Source of the DNA: Marinitoga lauensis
GTDB taxonomy: Bacteria; Thermotogota; Thermotogae; Petrotogales; Petrotogaceae
Reading direction: 5' to 3'
Length of the DNA: 64,000 bases
NCBI RefSeq assembly: GCF_004135675.1
Contig: NZ_QHLX01000001.1
Coordinates: 434,001-498,000, forward strand
Part shown: positions 27,588 to 37,855 of the stretch, one piece after another
Numbering within the stretch: the first letter of the stretch is position 1
How the letters are laid out: each line of letters begins with the position of its first letter
The notes under the pieces: generated by a model
What the model saw: only the letters and a program-made list of their open reading frames with translations
Database searches by the model: none
What the model was told of the DNA's origin: nothing
Program-made: the position numbers and the translations under genes

Positions 27588-29248
27588 AAGGAAATATTTT
27601 ATTCCATTCTTTTTCGTAGTTTAATACTTTTTTTAAATAATCAGAAGTTTCTTTTCGTGTATTTGATAATAGATAATTATATAATGATTTTAAATCCATT
27701 TTTTCTAAATTCAAACCTCTTACTCTTTTTGAAATCGCTATTGGCCCCATATTGTAACTTGCTATAACCATATATTTTCTTTTTGCATAATCTTTTTCGA
27801 ATTTAAAGTATCTTGCATGTAATAAATATATGTAAGTAGACCCATATAATATATTTTTTTCTGGATTATACAATTCATTTGCCAAGGTCATGGGATTAGG
27901 TTTTCTATTATATAGATAAATATATGCTTCTGTAGCGGCATATCTTGGAATTAATTGCATTAATCCAAGAGCACCGCTTCTTGATTTTGCTCTGGGTAAA
28001 AATGAAGATTCCTTTTGAATAATAGACAATATAAAAGGTCTTGGAATTCCATATTTATTTTTTATATTATTTACTATAGGTATATATTGTTTTGCTTTTT
28101 CTAAAAAAGGATTCTTTATTATTGGTATTTTAGCTGTATAAATAACTTTATCTTTTTCCTCTTTTTCTTTTTTTATTTTTAGGTTTTCCAGATCTTTCTT
28201 GCTTATTAGATTATCCAAAATAGGTTTCTTTGTATATTCATCTTTTGTTTCAACTGTTTTTTTCAGTTGTTTTTTTACTTTTTCTTCCACAGTATTCTTT
28301 GATTCATTTTTATTCACTATTACTTTAACTTCAATATAACCATTTTTATTTTTTTCATCCCTTTAAATGTAACAACAGAAAAGGATTTTAAATCATTAGA
28401 AAAATCATACCATTTATCTGGAGTATATTCAAATGATTCTCCCAGATTTCTTCAAAATGTTTCATAAATGATTTTTCTTGCTTCAAATATTCTTCATAAT
28501 ATTTATCCCAGTCTTTTTGACTTTCTTCATATAATTTTCCCCATTGCTCATTCATATAATTCAAATGTTCATTCCATTCCTGATTCATTTCTTCTAAATA
28601 CTTATTAAATTCATCAGAAAATAGATTATTTTCAATATTCATATTAAAGTTTGTATCCATATTCACATCGATATCTGGCATTTTAAATGGATCATTATCA
28701 GCTAATATACAAATGGAAATAATAAAAAATAATAAAATAACAAAATTTTTTTCATATCCCTTCCCCATTTTGTTCAAAATATAATTTTTAATTTTATTTG
28801 ATAGTTCTAATATTATTATATTATATAAATTTATGCCAACCACATATCCTATAATAGTTATTGTATAGAAAAAGAAATTTTTTTTTAATAGCTCAGGAAC
28901 TAAGAAATTAAAAAAATGAATAAAAAGAAAAATAGAAATTATGGCCATCATAGAAGTAAAAAAATATCTGTATTTTTTAGAGTATGTAAATACAATAACA
29001 GGAAAGAAAAATAATATTATTAATGGAATTACCTGAATAAATAAACCCAAAAAACTATTAATAAATAAAAATCCCACTATAAAAATTATAGAATAGTATA
29101 CATTATTTAATAGTGGGATAAATATAGGTATTGATAACGGAATAATATTTGGTGCAATATTGAAAAATTTCGAAGTTAAATACAATATAACAGAAATAGC
29201 CAGAAATAAAGATGTTTTTATATAATTATTTTTTAAATACAAGGGCAA
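27586..29248 (-). CDS. Membrane-anchored lytic transglycosylase (two frameshifts)
   Basis: Two bases restored (a G in the GGG run near 28441 and an A in the A7 run near 28343) join what look like two genes into one 554-residue protein. The N-terminal half has six or seven membrane spans and then an acidic helical linker with repeated EWNEHLNYMNEQW-like units. The C-terminus is an SLT domain: GIPRPFILSIIQKESSF with the catalytic Glu, SGALGLMQLIP, and VIASYNMGP. The enzyme would cleave peptidoglycan between MurNAc and GlcNAc from the membrane's outer face. Start TTG at 29248 follows GGAGGAG. It overlaps the small Cys-rich gene by 16 bases. The joined reading is my inference. Confidence 0.7.
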
Positions 29249-29432
29249 AGATCTCCTCCAGCACACTCACAACAGGTATCGGCTACAGCAATAGTACCTA
29301 TACATTGTAAACACTCTGTGCAATCATCATTTCTTCTGTAATATCCTGCTCTGAATTTGTTTAATTCTTCTTTACTTCATCATTATTTTTGTATTCATTA
29401 AATTTTTCTTTCCAGCTAAATTTCTTTTTCAT
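29233..29432 (-). CDS. Small Cys-rich protein (one frameshift)
   Basis: A 66-residue protein emerges when one A is restored near 29370 (GTAAAGAAG read as GTAAAAGAAG). It begins MKKKFSWKEKFNEYKNNDE and ends with eight cysteines in about 29 residues: CTECLQC, then CCEC and CPC just before the stop. ATG at 29432 has a GGTGG site. There is no signal peptide. The cysteine pattern could bind zinc or be a modified-peptide precursor core; neither is proven. It overlaps the transglycosylase start, so they are co-translated. Confidence 0.55.
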
Positions 29433-29473
29433 AACTTCACCACCTTATTCGAATATCAATTATATTATAACAT

Positions 29474-29499
29474 AAAAAAATGGTGGCATAAAGCCACCA
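29474..29499 (-). terminator. Terminator of the toga-protein gene
   Basis: TGGTGGC / GCCACCA with a 5-base loop and a seven-base T-run on the minus strand. Confidence 0.9.
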
Positions 29500-29519
29500 C
29501 AATATTTTTGATTGAATGA

Positions 29520-30851
29520 TTAATATTTAGAAGGATTTATAAAGTATATTGCTACACCAGCTACACCTAACACTATACCTAACCAGCTTAAAATATTTGC
29601 TTGATTTGCAGTTTTTTCAATTTTATCTACTCTTGCTTTATCAACTATAGAATCTGACGTTGCGTATTTCTCTAATTGTGTTTCTAAATCTGATTTTGTT
29701 ACATAATTTCCAAGTTTAGCATCTACATCAGCTGCTACTGCATATTTGCTTAAATCAGTTTTTAATGCATAATTTTTCAATGCAGCATTTAAATCACCTA
29801 ATGTTGCATACTGTTTTAAATCTGCAAATGTTGGATATTCTTTTAAAACATCTTTTGTTACATAATTATCAAATTTTAATCCTAATTCTTTTATTTTCTC
29901 TGAATTTGTATCTACGGAAACTTTCACACTTTCAATATTTGCACTTAATTCATCAATTTTTGCCATATTTCCTTTTAATGTTGTTAATTCTGTTTCAACT
30001 GATGCAACTCTGCTTGCTAAAGAATCGATATTTAAATTTTCTAAGTCTGATAATTTTGCGTAATCTTTTAAATACTCTGCTACTTTAGTATCAATAGCTG
30101 TATTTACTGAATCCATATCTGCTTTTGAAGCTAATTTTGATTCAAAAGTAGATATTTCTGATTTTACAGAATCTAAATCAATCGCACTTACTTTTGTTTC
30201 TAAATCTGCTAATTTATTTGCTAAAACGCCTATAGATTCTATTGCTGCTTTATTAGAAGCAACATCTTTTTTTAACGCTTCTAAATCAGCTGATAATGAT
30301 TTTAATGCATTTAATTCATTTTCTAAAGATGAAATTTTTTGTTCAAATGTTTTGTTTGATTCTAATGCGGCTACTTTCTTTTCAACGTTATCAATTTTTG
30401 AACTTAAAAAACTGATAACATCGTATGCACTTTTTAATTCATTTATTGATGCTTCTAATTCGTTAATTTTATTATCTAAAGAAGTTGTGTCAATGTTTGC
30501 CATTGCATTTTTTATCATTGCATTTACTTCATCTTTTGATAATCCTTTTGATTGTTTGGATATTTGTTGAACCTGTTTGTCTAGTGCAACTACTTTTTCA
30601 GCTAATGTTGCAAATAATTGCTGTTCTACATATTTTAGTGCTCTGTCTAAAGCTACTGTAAGTTGATATCTATTTACCTGAGATAATCCCTGATATGTTC
30701 CATCTGGGAATCCTTCAATAATTCCTAATGAAGATAATCTTTCAATTGAATCGAATGCCCAGTGATTAACAGGAACATCCTTATAAGTTGTTGCTGCGAA
30801 TGAAAACACAGCTAAAGCTAATACCATTAAAATGATTAAAAGCTTTTTCAT
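29520..30851 (-). CDS. SLH-domain coiled-coil outer-membrane (toga) protein, Omp-alpha type
   Basis: 443 residues: signal peptide (MKKLLIILMVLALAVFSFA), one SLH domain (YKDVPVNHWAFDSIERLSSLGIIEGFPDGTYQG, about 22-60), a coiled coil of some 340 residues built from heptad-like Leu/Val-Lys-Ala/Asp repeats, and a C-terminal span (ILSWLGIVLGVAGVAIYFI) ending NPSKY. This is the architecture of Thermotoga Omp-alpha, which links the sheath-like toga to the peptidoglycan side and spans the periplasm. ATG at 30851 follows GGAGGTG. It is a monocistronic gene, likely highly expressed. Confidence 0.88.
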   Translation of the reverse strand: MKKLLIILMVLALAVFSFAATTYKDVPVNHWAFDSIERLSSLGIIEGFPDGTYQGLSQVNRYQLTVALDRALKYVEQQLFATLAEKVVALDKQVQQISKQSKGLSKDEVNAMIKNAMANIDTTSLDNKINELEASINELKSAYDVISFLSSKIDNVEKKVAALESNKTFEQKISSLENELNALKSLSADLEALKKDVASNKAAIESIGVLANKLADLETKVSAIDLDSVKSEISTFESKLASKADMDSVNTAIDTKVAEYLKDYAKLSDLENLNIDSLASRVASVETELTTLKGNMAKIDELSANIESVKVSVDTNSEKIKELGLKFDNYVTKDVLKEYPTFADLKQYATLGDLNAALKNYALKTDLSKYAVAADVDAKLGNYVTKSDLETQLEKYATSDSIVDKARVDKIEKTANQANILSWLGIVLGVAGVAIYFINPSKY

Positions 30852-31062
30852 CCTAACACCTCCAAAAAATTTTTATTATTCTCATACTCTCAGTACTATT
30901 TTACCACAAAATTCAAAAAAAATGGTAAAATAAATTGGTATTTTTAGACACATTTTTATGATATACTTAAATAAACTTTTTCAAAATATAGATGATACTA
31001 ATTTTATTTTCTATATTATTATAACAAATTCCTTAAAAATATATAAATCTGGAGGTGTTCAA

Positions 31063-32820
31063 ATGCGTTTAAAAAGAACTCATAAATGCGGTGAATTGAA
31101 TAGTAAAAATATTGGAGAAACCATTATATTAAACGGATGGGTGGAGAGAATAAGAGATTTAGGTGGTATTAAGTTTGGATTATTAAGAGATAGATATGGA
31201 AAAGTGCAATTTGTCATTGATCCAGAAAATAAAGAAATATATGATATTGCTAAAGAAATTGGCAATGAATACGTTATTGCAATAAAAGGTATTGTTAGAA
31301 AAAGACCTGAAAAAGCTATTAATAAAAATATGAAAACTGGAGAAATAGAAATTCTTGTTAATGATTTAGAAATATTATCAGAATCTGAAACACCACCAAT
31401 TTATGTTAATAAAGATGAAGAAATTTCAGAAAATTTAAGACTAAAATATAGATATCTTGATTTGAGAAAAGATAAAATGAAAAACAATTTATTATTGAGG
31501 CATAAAGCTTTACAAATAACCAGACAATATTTTTCTGAAAATGATTTTATGGAAATAGAAACTCCTTATTTAACTAAAAGCACTCCCGAAGGTGCAAGAG
31601 ATTTCCTTGTTCCATCAAGATTAAAACCTGGTTCGTTCTATGCTTTGCCACAATCTCCACAATTATTCAAACAATTGTTAATGGTTTCAGGTTTTGATAG
31701 ATATTTCCAAATTGCAAGATGTTTTAGAGATGAAGATTTCAGAGCAGATAGACAACCTGAGTTTTCTCAAATCGATTTTGAAATGTCATTTGTTGAAATG
31801 GATGATATTTTAACATTGACAGAAGGTTTATTAAAAAAATTATTTAAAGAATTGGTAAATTACGAATTAGAACTTCCTCTGAGAAGGTTTACATATGATG
31901 AAGTTATGGATAAATATGGTTCTGATAAACCAGATACAAGATATGGTCTGGAAATTCAAGACTTTACAGATAGATTTGAAAACACAGGAGCTACTTTTAT
32001 TAAAAATGCAATTGAAAACGGAAATAAAGTTAGAGGTATTGTGTTAGAAAATAAAGCGGATAAATTTTCAAGAAAAAGGATCGATGAATATACAGAATTT
32101 GCAAAGTCAGTTGGTGCCGGCGGATTAATATGGGTAAAAAATGAAAAAGGCAATATTAAATCCTCTATTAAAAAAATTGCAGAACCGGAATTAAAAAATT
32201 GGTTGAAGACAATATTATTAAAGAAAATGATATTGCATTCATCTTGGTTGGAAAAAGAGATGAAATTAATAAAATCCTGGTCATATTAGAGTTAAGTTAA
32301 TTAGAGAAGAGATGAATAAAAAGACGGTTTTGATGTTTTATGGATTGTAGACTTCCCAATGTTTGCATGGGATGATGAAGAAAATAGATTAGTTGCAGAA
32401 CATCACCCTTTTACAATGCCGAAATTGGATGAATTTGAAAAGTACGCAGATTCTGATCCTTTAAAAATAAGAGCTCAATGTTATGATCTTGTAATTAATG
32501 GTTATGAAATGGCAAGCGGAAGTATCAGAGTTCACAGAAAGGATTTACAAAACAAAATATTTGAATTAATTGGTTTAAGTGAAAAAGAAATAAATGAAAA
32601 ATTCGGATTTTTAATTGAAGCATTTAAATATGGACCGCCGCCACACGGAGGTGCAGCAATTGGGTTTGATAGATTAATAGCTATTATGGCTGGTGAAGAC
32701 TCAATAAAAGAAGTAATTGCATTTCCAAAAACAGCAAGCGGTTCTGATCCAATGACAGAAGCACCATCAGCTGTTTCTGAAAAACAATTAAAAGAATTAA
32801 AGATTAAATTGGATCTTTAA
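31063..32820 (+). CDS. aspS: Aspartyl-tRNA synthetase (three frameshifts)
   Basis: 586 residues when three missing bases are restored (G near 32204, G near 32279, A near 32315). Class II synthetase with N-terminal OB fold ([30 protein letters not shown]), motif 2 [18 protein letters not shown], and motif 3 [15 protein letters not shown] near the end. The insert between motifs 2 and 3 is the bacterial GAD-type domain, so it is the bacterial form, which may also serve Asn-tRNA where amidation is used. All breaks fall in this insert region. ATG at 31063 follows GGAGGTG; a longer frame upstream lacks a ribosome site. Confidence 0.93.
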
Positions 32821-32832
32821 GGAGGATAAAAA

Positions 32833-33498
32833 ATGAATTATTTCAAAGTTGCTATTGACGGACCTGCCGGCTCCGGAAAGAGTACTATTGCAAAAAAAAT
32901 TGCCGATATATTCAATCTATATTATTTAGATAGCGGGGCATTATATAGAGCTTTTGGTTATTACTTGAAAAAAAATAATTTTGATTTAAATAATGAAAAT
33001 GATATAATAAATGCGTTGAAAACTTTTGACATAAAAATTATAGATGGAAGTTATTATCTTTTTGACGAAAAATTAGATTTTCAAATTAGAACGCCAGAAA
33101 TTGGGAAAGCTGCTTCAATAGTCGCGAAAAATCCTCATGTGAGGGAAAAAGTAAATCAAATTTTAAGGAATATTGCAAAAAAACATGGTGTTGTTATCGA
33201 TGGCAGGGATATTGGAACCGTTGTATTACCTGATGCAGAAGTAAAAATATTTTTAACTGCTTCTATTCGAGAAAGGGCCGAAAGGCGCTATAAAGAATTA
33301 ATAGAAAAAGGGAAAAATGTAAAATTAGAAGATATTTTAAAAGATATTGAAAAAAGGGATAAAGCAGATTCCACAAGAAAAATTGCACCTTTAAAACCAG
33401 CCGATGATGCAATTATAGTGGATACAACAGGAAAAAACATTGAAACTGTTGTAAATGAAATAAAAAATATTATATTAAATAAAATAAATGTGGAGTGA
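32833..33498 (+). CDS. cmk: Cytidylate kinase
   Basis: 221 residues, intact. Phosphorylates CMP and dCMP. P-loop GPAGSGKST at residues 10-18, DSGALYRAFG, DGRDIGTVVLPDAEVKIFLTAS and RAERRYKEL are family marks. ATG at 32833 follows AAGGAGGAT, 12 bases after aspS. The end overlaps or abuts ispH, so aspS-cmk-ispH-rpsA form one operon. A cmk-ispH-rpsA neighbourhood is common in Thermotogota and Clostridia. Confidence 0.95.
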   Translation: MNYFKVAIDGPAGSGKSTIAKKIADIFNLYYLDSGALYRAFGYYLKKNNFDLNNENDIINALKTFDIKIIDGSYYLFDEKLDFQIRTPEIGKAASIVAKNPHVREKVNQILRNIAKKHGVVIDGRDIGTVVLPDAEVKIFLTASIRERAERRYKELIEKGKNVKLEDILKDIEKRDKADSTRKIAPLKPADDAIIVDTTGKNIETVVNEIKNIILNKINVE

Positions 33499-33503
33499 AT
33501 TGT

Positions 33504-34346
33504 GTGGAAATAAGATTGGCTTCAAAAATTGGTTTTTGTTATGGAGTGGAAAGAGCTTATGAAAAAGCTTTAGAATTAGCTAAAGATAATAAAAAAGTAT
33601 ATATTTTTGGAGACCTTGTTCATAATAACGAAGTAAAGAAAGAACTTATGTCCAAAGATATTAATTTCTTTTATTCTTTAAAGGAATTACCTCAAGATTC
33701 AAAAGAATCTATATGCATAATACGTGCACACGGCATTCCAAAAAAAGACAAAAAATTTTTAAATGAGCATTTTTATAAAACAATAGATTTAACATGCCCT
33801 ATTGTAGAAAAAGTGTTTAATTATGCTCGTGAAATGCAACAAAAAGGATATTTTATTGTTGCTTATGGGAAAAAAGAACATGCTGAAATGATTGGTTTAA
33901 AAGGCAATATAGATGAAAATAAGATTGAAATTATAAAAGAACCAATTCCTTTTAAGCACAATAAAATTTGTATTATCACACAAACAACTATGGATTATCA
34001 TAATTTTAAAAATTTTGCTTCTAATATTGCACAAATATCAGAATATAATGAATTAATTATAAAAGATACAATTTGTTATGAAACAAAAATAAGAGAAAAT
34101 GAAGCAAAGGATATTGCAATTTGGGCAGAATTTGTTATAATAATAGGAGGAAAACATAGTTCAAACACGAGAAAACTTTATGAAATATCTAAAAAATATA
34201 ATGAAAATTCTATTCATATAGACTCAGTTAGTGAATTAAAAGAGATAAATTTATCCAAGTTTGAAAAAATAGGTATCTTAACGGGTACTTCTACACCAAA
34301 TAAATCTATCAATGAAGTTATTGAATTTTTAAGGAGGGGTTTTTGA
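33504..34346 (+). CDS. ispH: 4-hydroxy-3-methylbut-2-enyl diphosphate reductase
   Basis: About 280 residues. Last step of the non-mevalonate isoprenoid pathway; makes IPP and DMAPP with a 4Fe-4S cluster. The three cluster cysteines are in KIGFCYGVERA (near residue 11), DLTCPIVEKV and DTICYETKIREN. The GTG at 33495 overlaps the cmk stop, but the in-frame GTG at 33504 has TGGAG 8 bases upstream and is preferred. The stop overlaps the rpsA start (TGATG), so translation is coupled. Confidence 0.92.
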   Translation: MEIRLASKIGFCYGVERAYEKALELAKDNKKVYIFGDLVHNNEVKKELMSKDINFFYSLKELPQDSKESICIIRAHGIPKKDKKFLNEHFYKTIDLTCPIVEKVFNYAREMQQKGYFIVAYGKKEHAEMIGLKGNIDENKIEIIKEPIPFKHNKICIITQTTMDYHNFKNFASNIAQISEYNELIIKDTICYETKIRENEAKDIAIWAEFVIIIGGKHSSNTRKLYEISKKYNENSIHIDSVSELKEINLSKFEKIGILTGTSTPNKSINEVIEFLRRGF

Positions 34347-35900
34347 TGGTTGGAGATAAAAGTGAATTTGAAAAACTTTTAAGCGAGGAAACAGAATTTC
34401 AAATAAAAAAGGGGATATAATTAACGGCGAAATTATTTCAATTAGTTCCGATGGTTTATTTGTTTCAGCGGAAGGAAAACCTTTTGATGTATATGTTGGA
34501 AAAGATTATTTATTAAATAACATTAAAGAATACAAATTAGGAGATAAAATAACTGTTAAATTATTAAAAATCAACGAAGCTGAAGGACAGGCTTTTGGTT
34601 CTGAAAAAGCTGCAAAAAGAGATGCTATTATCGATGAAATAGTAGAAGGAAAAATTGTTAAAGGTAAAATTATCGAAAAAGTTGCAAAAGGATATATTGT
34701 TGAATTAGAAAATGTTATCAATGCTTTTTTACCTGGTTCTTTATCCATGTTAAATCCTCATTCTGATTTTCCAAGAGAGGAAATGGACTTTCTTGTATTA
34801 AAAAATGAAAAAAGAAGAAAAAGAATTAATATCGTTGTTTCAAGAAAGGGCTTAGTCGAGAAATATGTTGAAGAATTTTTTAACAATCATCATTTAAACA
34901 TGATTGTTGAAGGTAAAATAAGTGGTATAAAAGAATTCGGATTATTTGTTAATTTGAATCCTTACGTGACCGCTTTAGCTCCAAAAAGTGAATTATCCTG
35001 GGACAAAAAATTTGATCACACAAAAGTTTATAATATCGGTGATAAAATAAAAGGTGTTATTGTAAAGCTTGATAAAGAAAACAAAAAAGTTTCAATTTCA
35101 GTTAAAAGATTGAAAAATGATCCTTGGGAAGAAGTTGAAAAAAAATTCCCTGTTGACTCAGTTGTTACTGGTGAAGTTGTAGATATTTTCCCCTTTGGAT
35201 TCGCCATTAAATTAGATGAAGGTATTGAAGGTCTTGTACACGAATCAGAAATATTCTGGACAGGAAAAGGCAGGATTGAAGATATTGTTAAGGTTGGTGA
35301 TCTTGTTAAAGTTAAGGTCATTTCTATTGATAAAGATAGAAAGAAAATTACATTAAGTTATAAACAGGTATTAGGTGATCCATGGGAAAATATTGAGGAA
35401 AAAATCAATGAAGGGGATATCGTTGATGGTCAGGTTGAAAAACTTTTACCAAACGGAATTATTGTAAAGTTAGGTAATAATTTAACAGGATTTTCTCATG
35501 TCTCAGAATTATCATGGAATTTCGTGGATAATGTTGAAGATTTATTTAATGAAGGGATAAAGTTAAAGTTAAAGTATTGCATATAGATAAAGAAAATCGA
35601 AAAATCAAATTAAGTGTAAAACAAACAAAGGAAAATCCATGGAAAAGAGTATCAAATGAATTAAAAACAGGCGATAAAATTAATGGTAAGGTTTTAAAAT
35701 ATGTTGGAAAAGGTGCTGTAATACTTGTTGATGATTATGAAGTAGAAGCATTTATACCTAAATCAAAAATTGATTTAAGTGAAAATGAAAGTATAGAAAG
35801 TGTTTTGAAAATTGGAAGCAGTGTAGAAGGTGAAATTCTTTCTATTGAATTTGAAAATGAAGAACAAAAAGGAAGTATGGTTGTAAGCTTATTAAAATAA
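34346..35900 (+). CDS. rpsA: 30S ribosomal protein S1 (two frameshifts)
   Basis: 518 residues when an A near 34409 and a G near 35552 are restored. I count six S1 RNA-binding domains; the central ones are clearest (ISGIKEFGLFVNL, VVDIFPFGFAIKL, VEKLLPNGIIVKL), each followed by a KRLKNDPWEEV-like linker. S1 brings mRNA to the 30S subunit. The first two domains are diverged, as in most bacterial S1 proteins. ATG at 34346 follows AAGGAGGGG and overlaps the ispH stop. Confidence 0.92.
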
Positions 35901-35914
35901 TAGAGGTGAAATAA

Positions 35915-37242
35915 ATGAAACCAGTTGTGCTAATAATTGGAAAACCAAATGTAGGTAAATCAACTTTATTTAATAGGTTGATTAAAGAAAAAAAAGCTAT
36001 TGTAATGGATTATCCAGGAGTTACCAGAGATCAAATATTTAGTGAGGCACGCTACGATGGGCGTGCCTTCACCTTAGTTGACACATGCGGTATTTTTGAG
36101 GAACCTGCGAATGAACTGGAAGAAGCTGCAAAGAATAAAGTTTTGGAATCCTTAGATGATTCTGATTTAATACTATTTATTGTTGATGGAAGAAATGGAT
36201 TAACCGCAGAAGATCATTATCTGGCAAATGTTTTGAGAAAGGTTAAAAATAAAGTTTTGCTTGTTGCAAATAAGGTGGAATCATATGATAAATTTGAGAT
36301 CAATATTTTACCTGAACTTTATACTCTTGGTTTGGGGATCCTATTCCAATTTCCGCAGAACATAATAAAAATCTGGATGAGTTAATTGATGAAATATTTG
36401 AGAAAATTCCCCATTATGATGCGAAAGATGAAAATCACGAAGACGTAATACGAGTTGCTTTAATTGGAAGAGCTAATGCTGGAAAGTCCTCTTTGTTTAA
36501 TGTTATTACCGGTATTGAAAGAGCTATTGTCTCAGATGTTCCTGGAACAACAAGAGACAGTATAGATGAATTGGTGGAAATAAATGGACAAAAATATTTA
36601 TTTATTGATACAGCAGGTTTAAAAAGAAAATCAAAAACAAAATATGGTAGCGTTGAGATGTATAGCACTGTTAGAACTATTAGAGCTATTGAAAATTCCG
36701 ATGTTGTAGTTCTACTTATAGATGCGGTTGAGGGTATTACTCAGCAGGATAAAAAGGTGGTTGGAACAGCTGAAAATAGAGGAAAAGCTACTGTAATAGC
36801 ATTCAACAAATGGGATCTTGTTAAATATCATGATAAAAGAATAGAAGAATATTTAACTTTATTTGAAAAAGAGTTATATTTTGTAAATTACAGCCCTGTT
36901 ATTTTTACTTCTGCTGCAAAACATTGGGGAATTGAAAAATTGATGGATGCCATTGATACTGCATATAAATCTTATACAAGAAGAATTCCTACAAGTGCAT
37001 TAAATGCAGCATTAGAAAGATTTATGATGGTATCTCCACCACCTGTTAGAAAAGGAAAGCGCATAAAAATTTATTATGGAACACAGGTTGATATAAAACC
37101 ACCTGTATTCACATTTTTCAGTAATATGCCACATCAAATTCCTAAATCATATCAAAGAGCTATACAAAACATGATCAGAAGATATATTGATCCATTTATT
37201 GGTTCTCCGATATTTATAAAATTTAAAAACAGAAGTAAATAA
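35915..37242 (+). CDS. der: Ribosome-assembly GTPase Der (EngA), one frameshift
   Basis: 442 residues when one T is restored in TTT near 36335. Tandem GTPase domains: G1 motifs GKPNVGKSTLFN (residue 9) and GRANAGKSSLFN (near 184), each with DTCG/DTAG and NKxE/NKWD motifs, then a C-terminal KH-like domain (MMVSPPPVRKGKRIKIYYGTQ). Needed for 50S assembly. The break is in the first GTPase domain just before its end. ATG follows AGAGGTG, 14 bases after rpsA. Confidence 0.93.
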
Positions 37243-37255
37243 CGAGGTGATTATA

Positions 37256-37855
37256 TTGACAGCTTTTCTATGGATATTATTCGGCTATTTATGTGGTTCC
37301 ATACCATTTAGCTTTATCATTGCACGACTTAAAGGAATTGATATTACCAAAGTTGGAAGTGGAAATGTTGGTGGTACCAATGTATTGAGAAGTGCAGGTG
37401 CTTTTTACGGCGTTTTAAGTATGGTGTTGGATCTCTTAAAATCATTTATACCAACCTATCTGGCTTTAAAATTCAGTGGAAATATCGCGTATTTTGTGGC
37501 CTTTTTTTCTGTAATTGGTCACATTTATCCGATATGGTTAAAATTTAAAGGTGGTAAAGGTGTGGCCTCAACTGTTGGAACTTATTTTGCATTGAATCCA
37601 GCTTTAGCTTTAATTTTTTACTTATTATGGCTCCCTTTAACTCTAACAACAAAATATGTATCCCTGGCCTCTATTTCAACATTATCAATAATAGGGATAT
37701 TAAGCTTTATTTACTCACCAAAACTCGGAATATTAAATATACTTTTAGCTTTATTAAGCATTTATAAACATAAACCTAATATAGAAAGATTATTAAATAA
37801 AACTGAAAGGAAAACTGACATAGTAGAAATATTCAAAAAATCATTTAAAAAATGA
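37256..37855 (+). CDS. plsY: Acyl-phosphate:glycerol-3-phosphate acyltransferase PlsY
   Basis: About 199 residues, multi-span membrane enzyme making lysophosphatidate from acyl-phosphate. Family marks: GYLCGSIPFSFIIARLKGIDITKVGSGNVGGTNVLRSAG in two stretches near the start (SIPF, GSGNxGxTN) and KFKGGKGVAST near residue 97. A GTG at 37247 is inside the ribosome site GAGGTG, so the TTG at 37256 is chosen. Ends 4 bases inside the next gene. Location in a translation-linked operon is typical of this lineage. Confidence 0.92.
   Translation: MTAFLWILFGYLCGSIPFSFIIARLKGIDITKVGSGNVGGTNVLRSAGAFYGVLSMVLDLLKSFIPTYLALKFSGNIAYFVAFFSVIGHIYPIWLKFKGGKGVASTVGTYFALNPALALIFYLLWLPLTLTTKYVSLASISTLSIIGILSFIYSPKLGILNILLALLSIYKHKPNIERLLNKTERKTDIVEIFKKSFKK

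Noticed and set aside
29520-30851. Chromosome-partition or SMC-like protein
   Set aside because: The coiled coil is preceded by a signal peptide and SLH domain and followed by a membrane span, so it is an envelope protein.
30885-30933. Inverted repeat ATTTTACCA / TGGTAAAAT between the toga gene and aspS as an operator
   Set aside because: The arms look like two -10-type TAAAAT boxes of divergent promoters in A/T-rich DNA; no regulator evidence.
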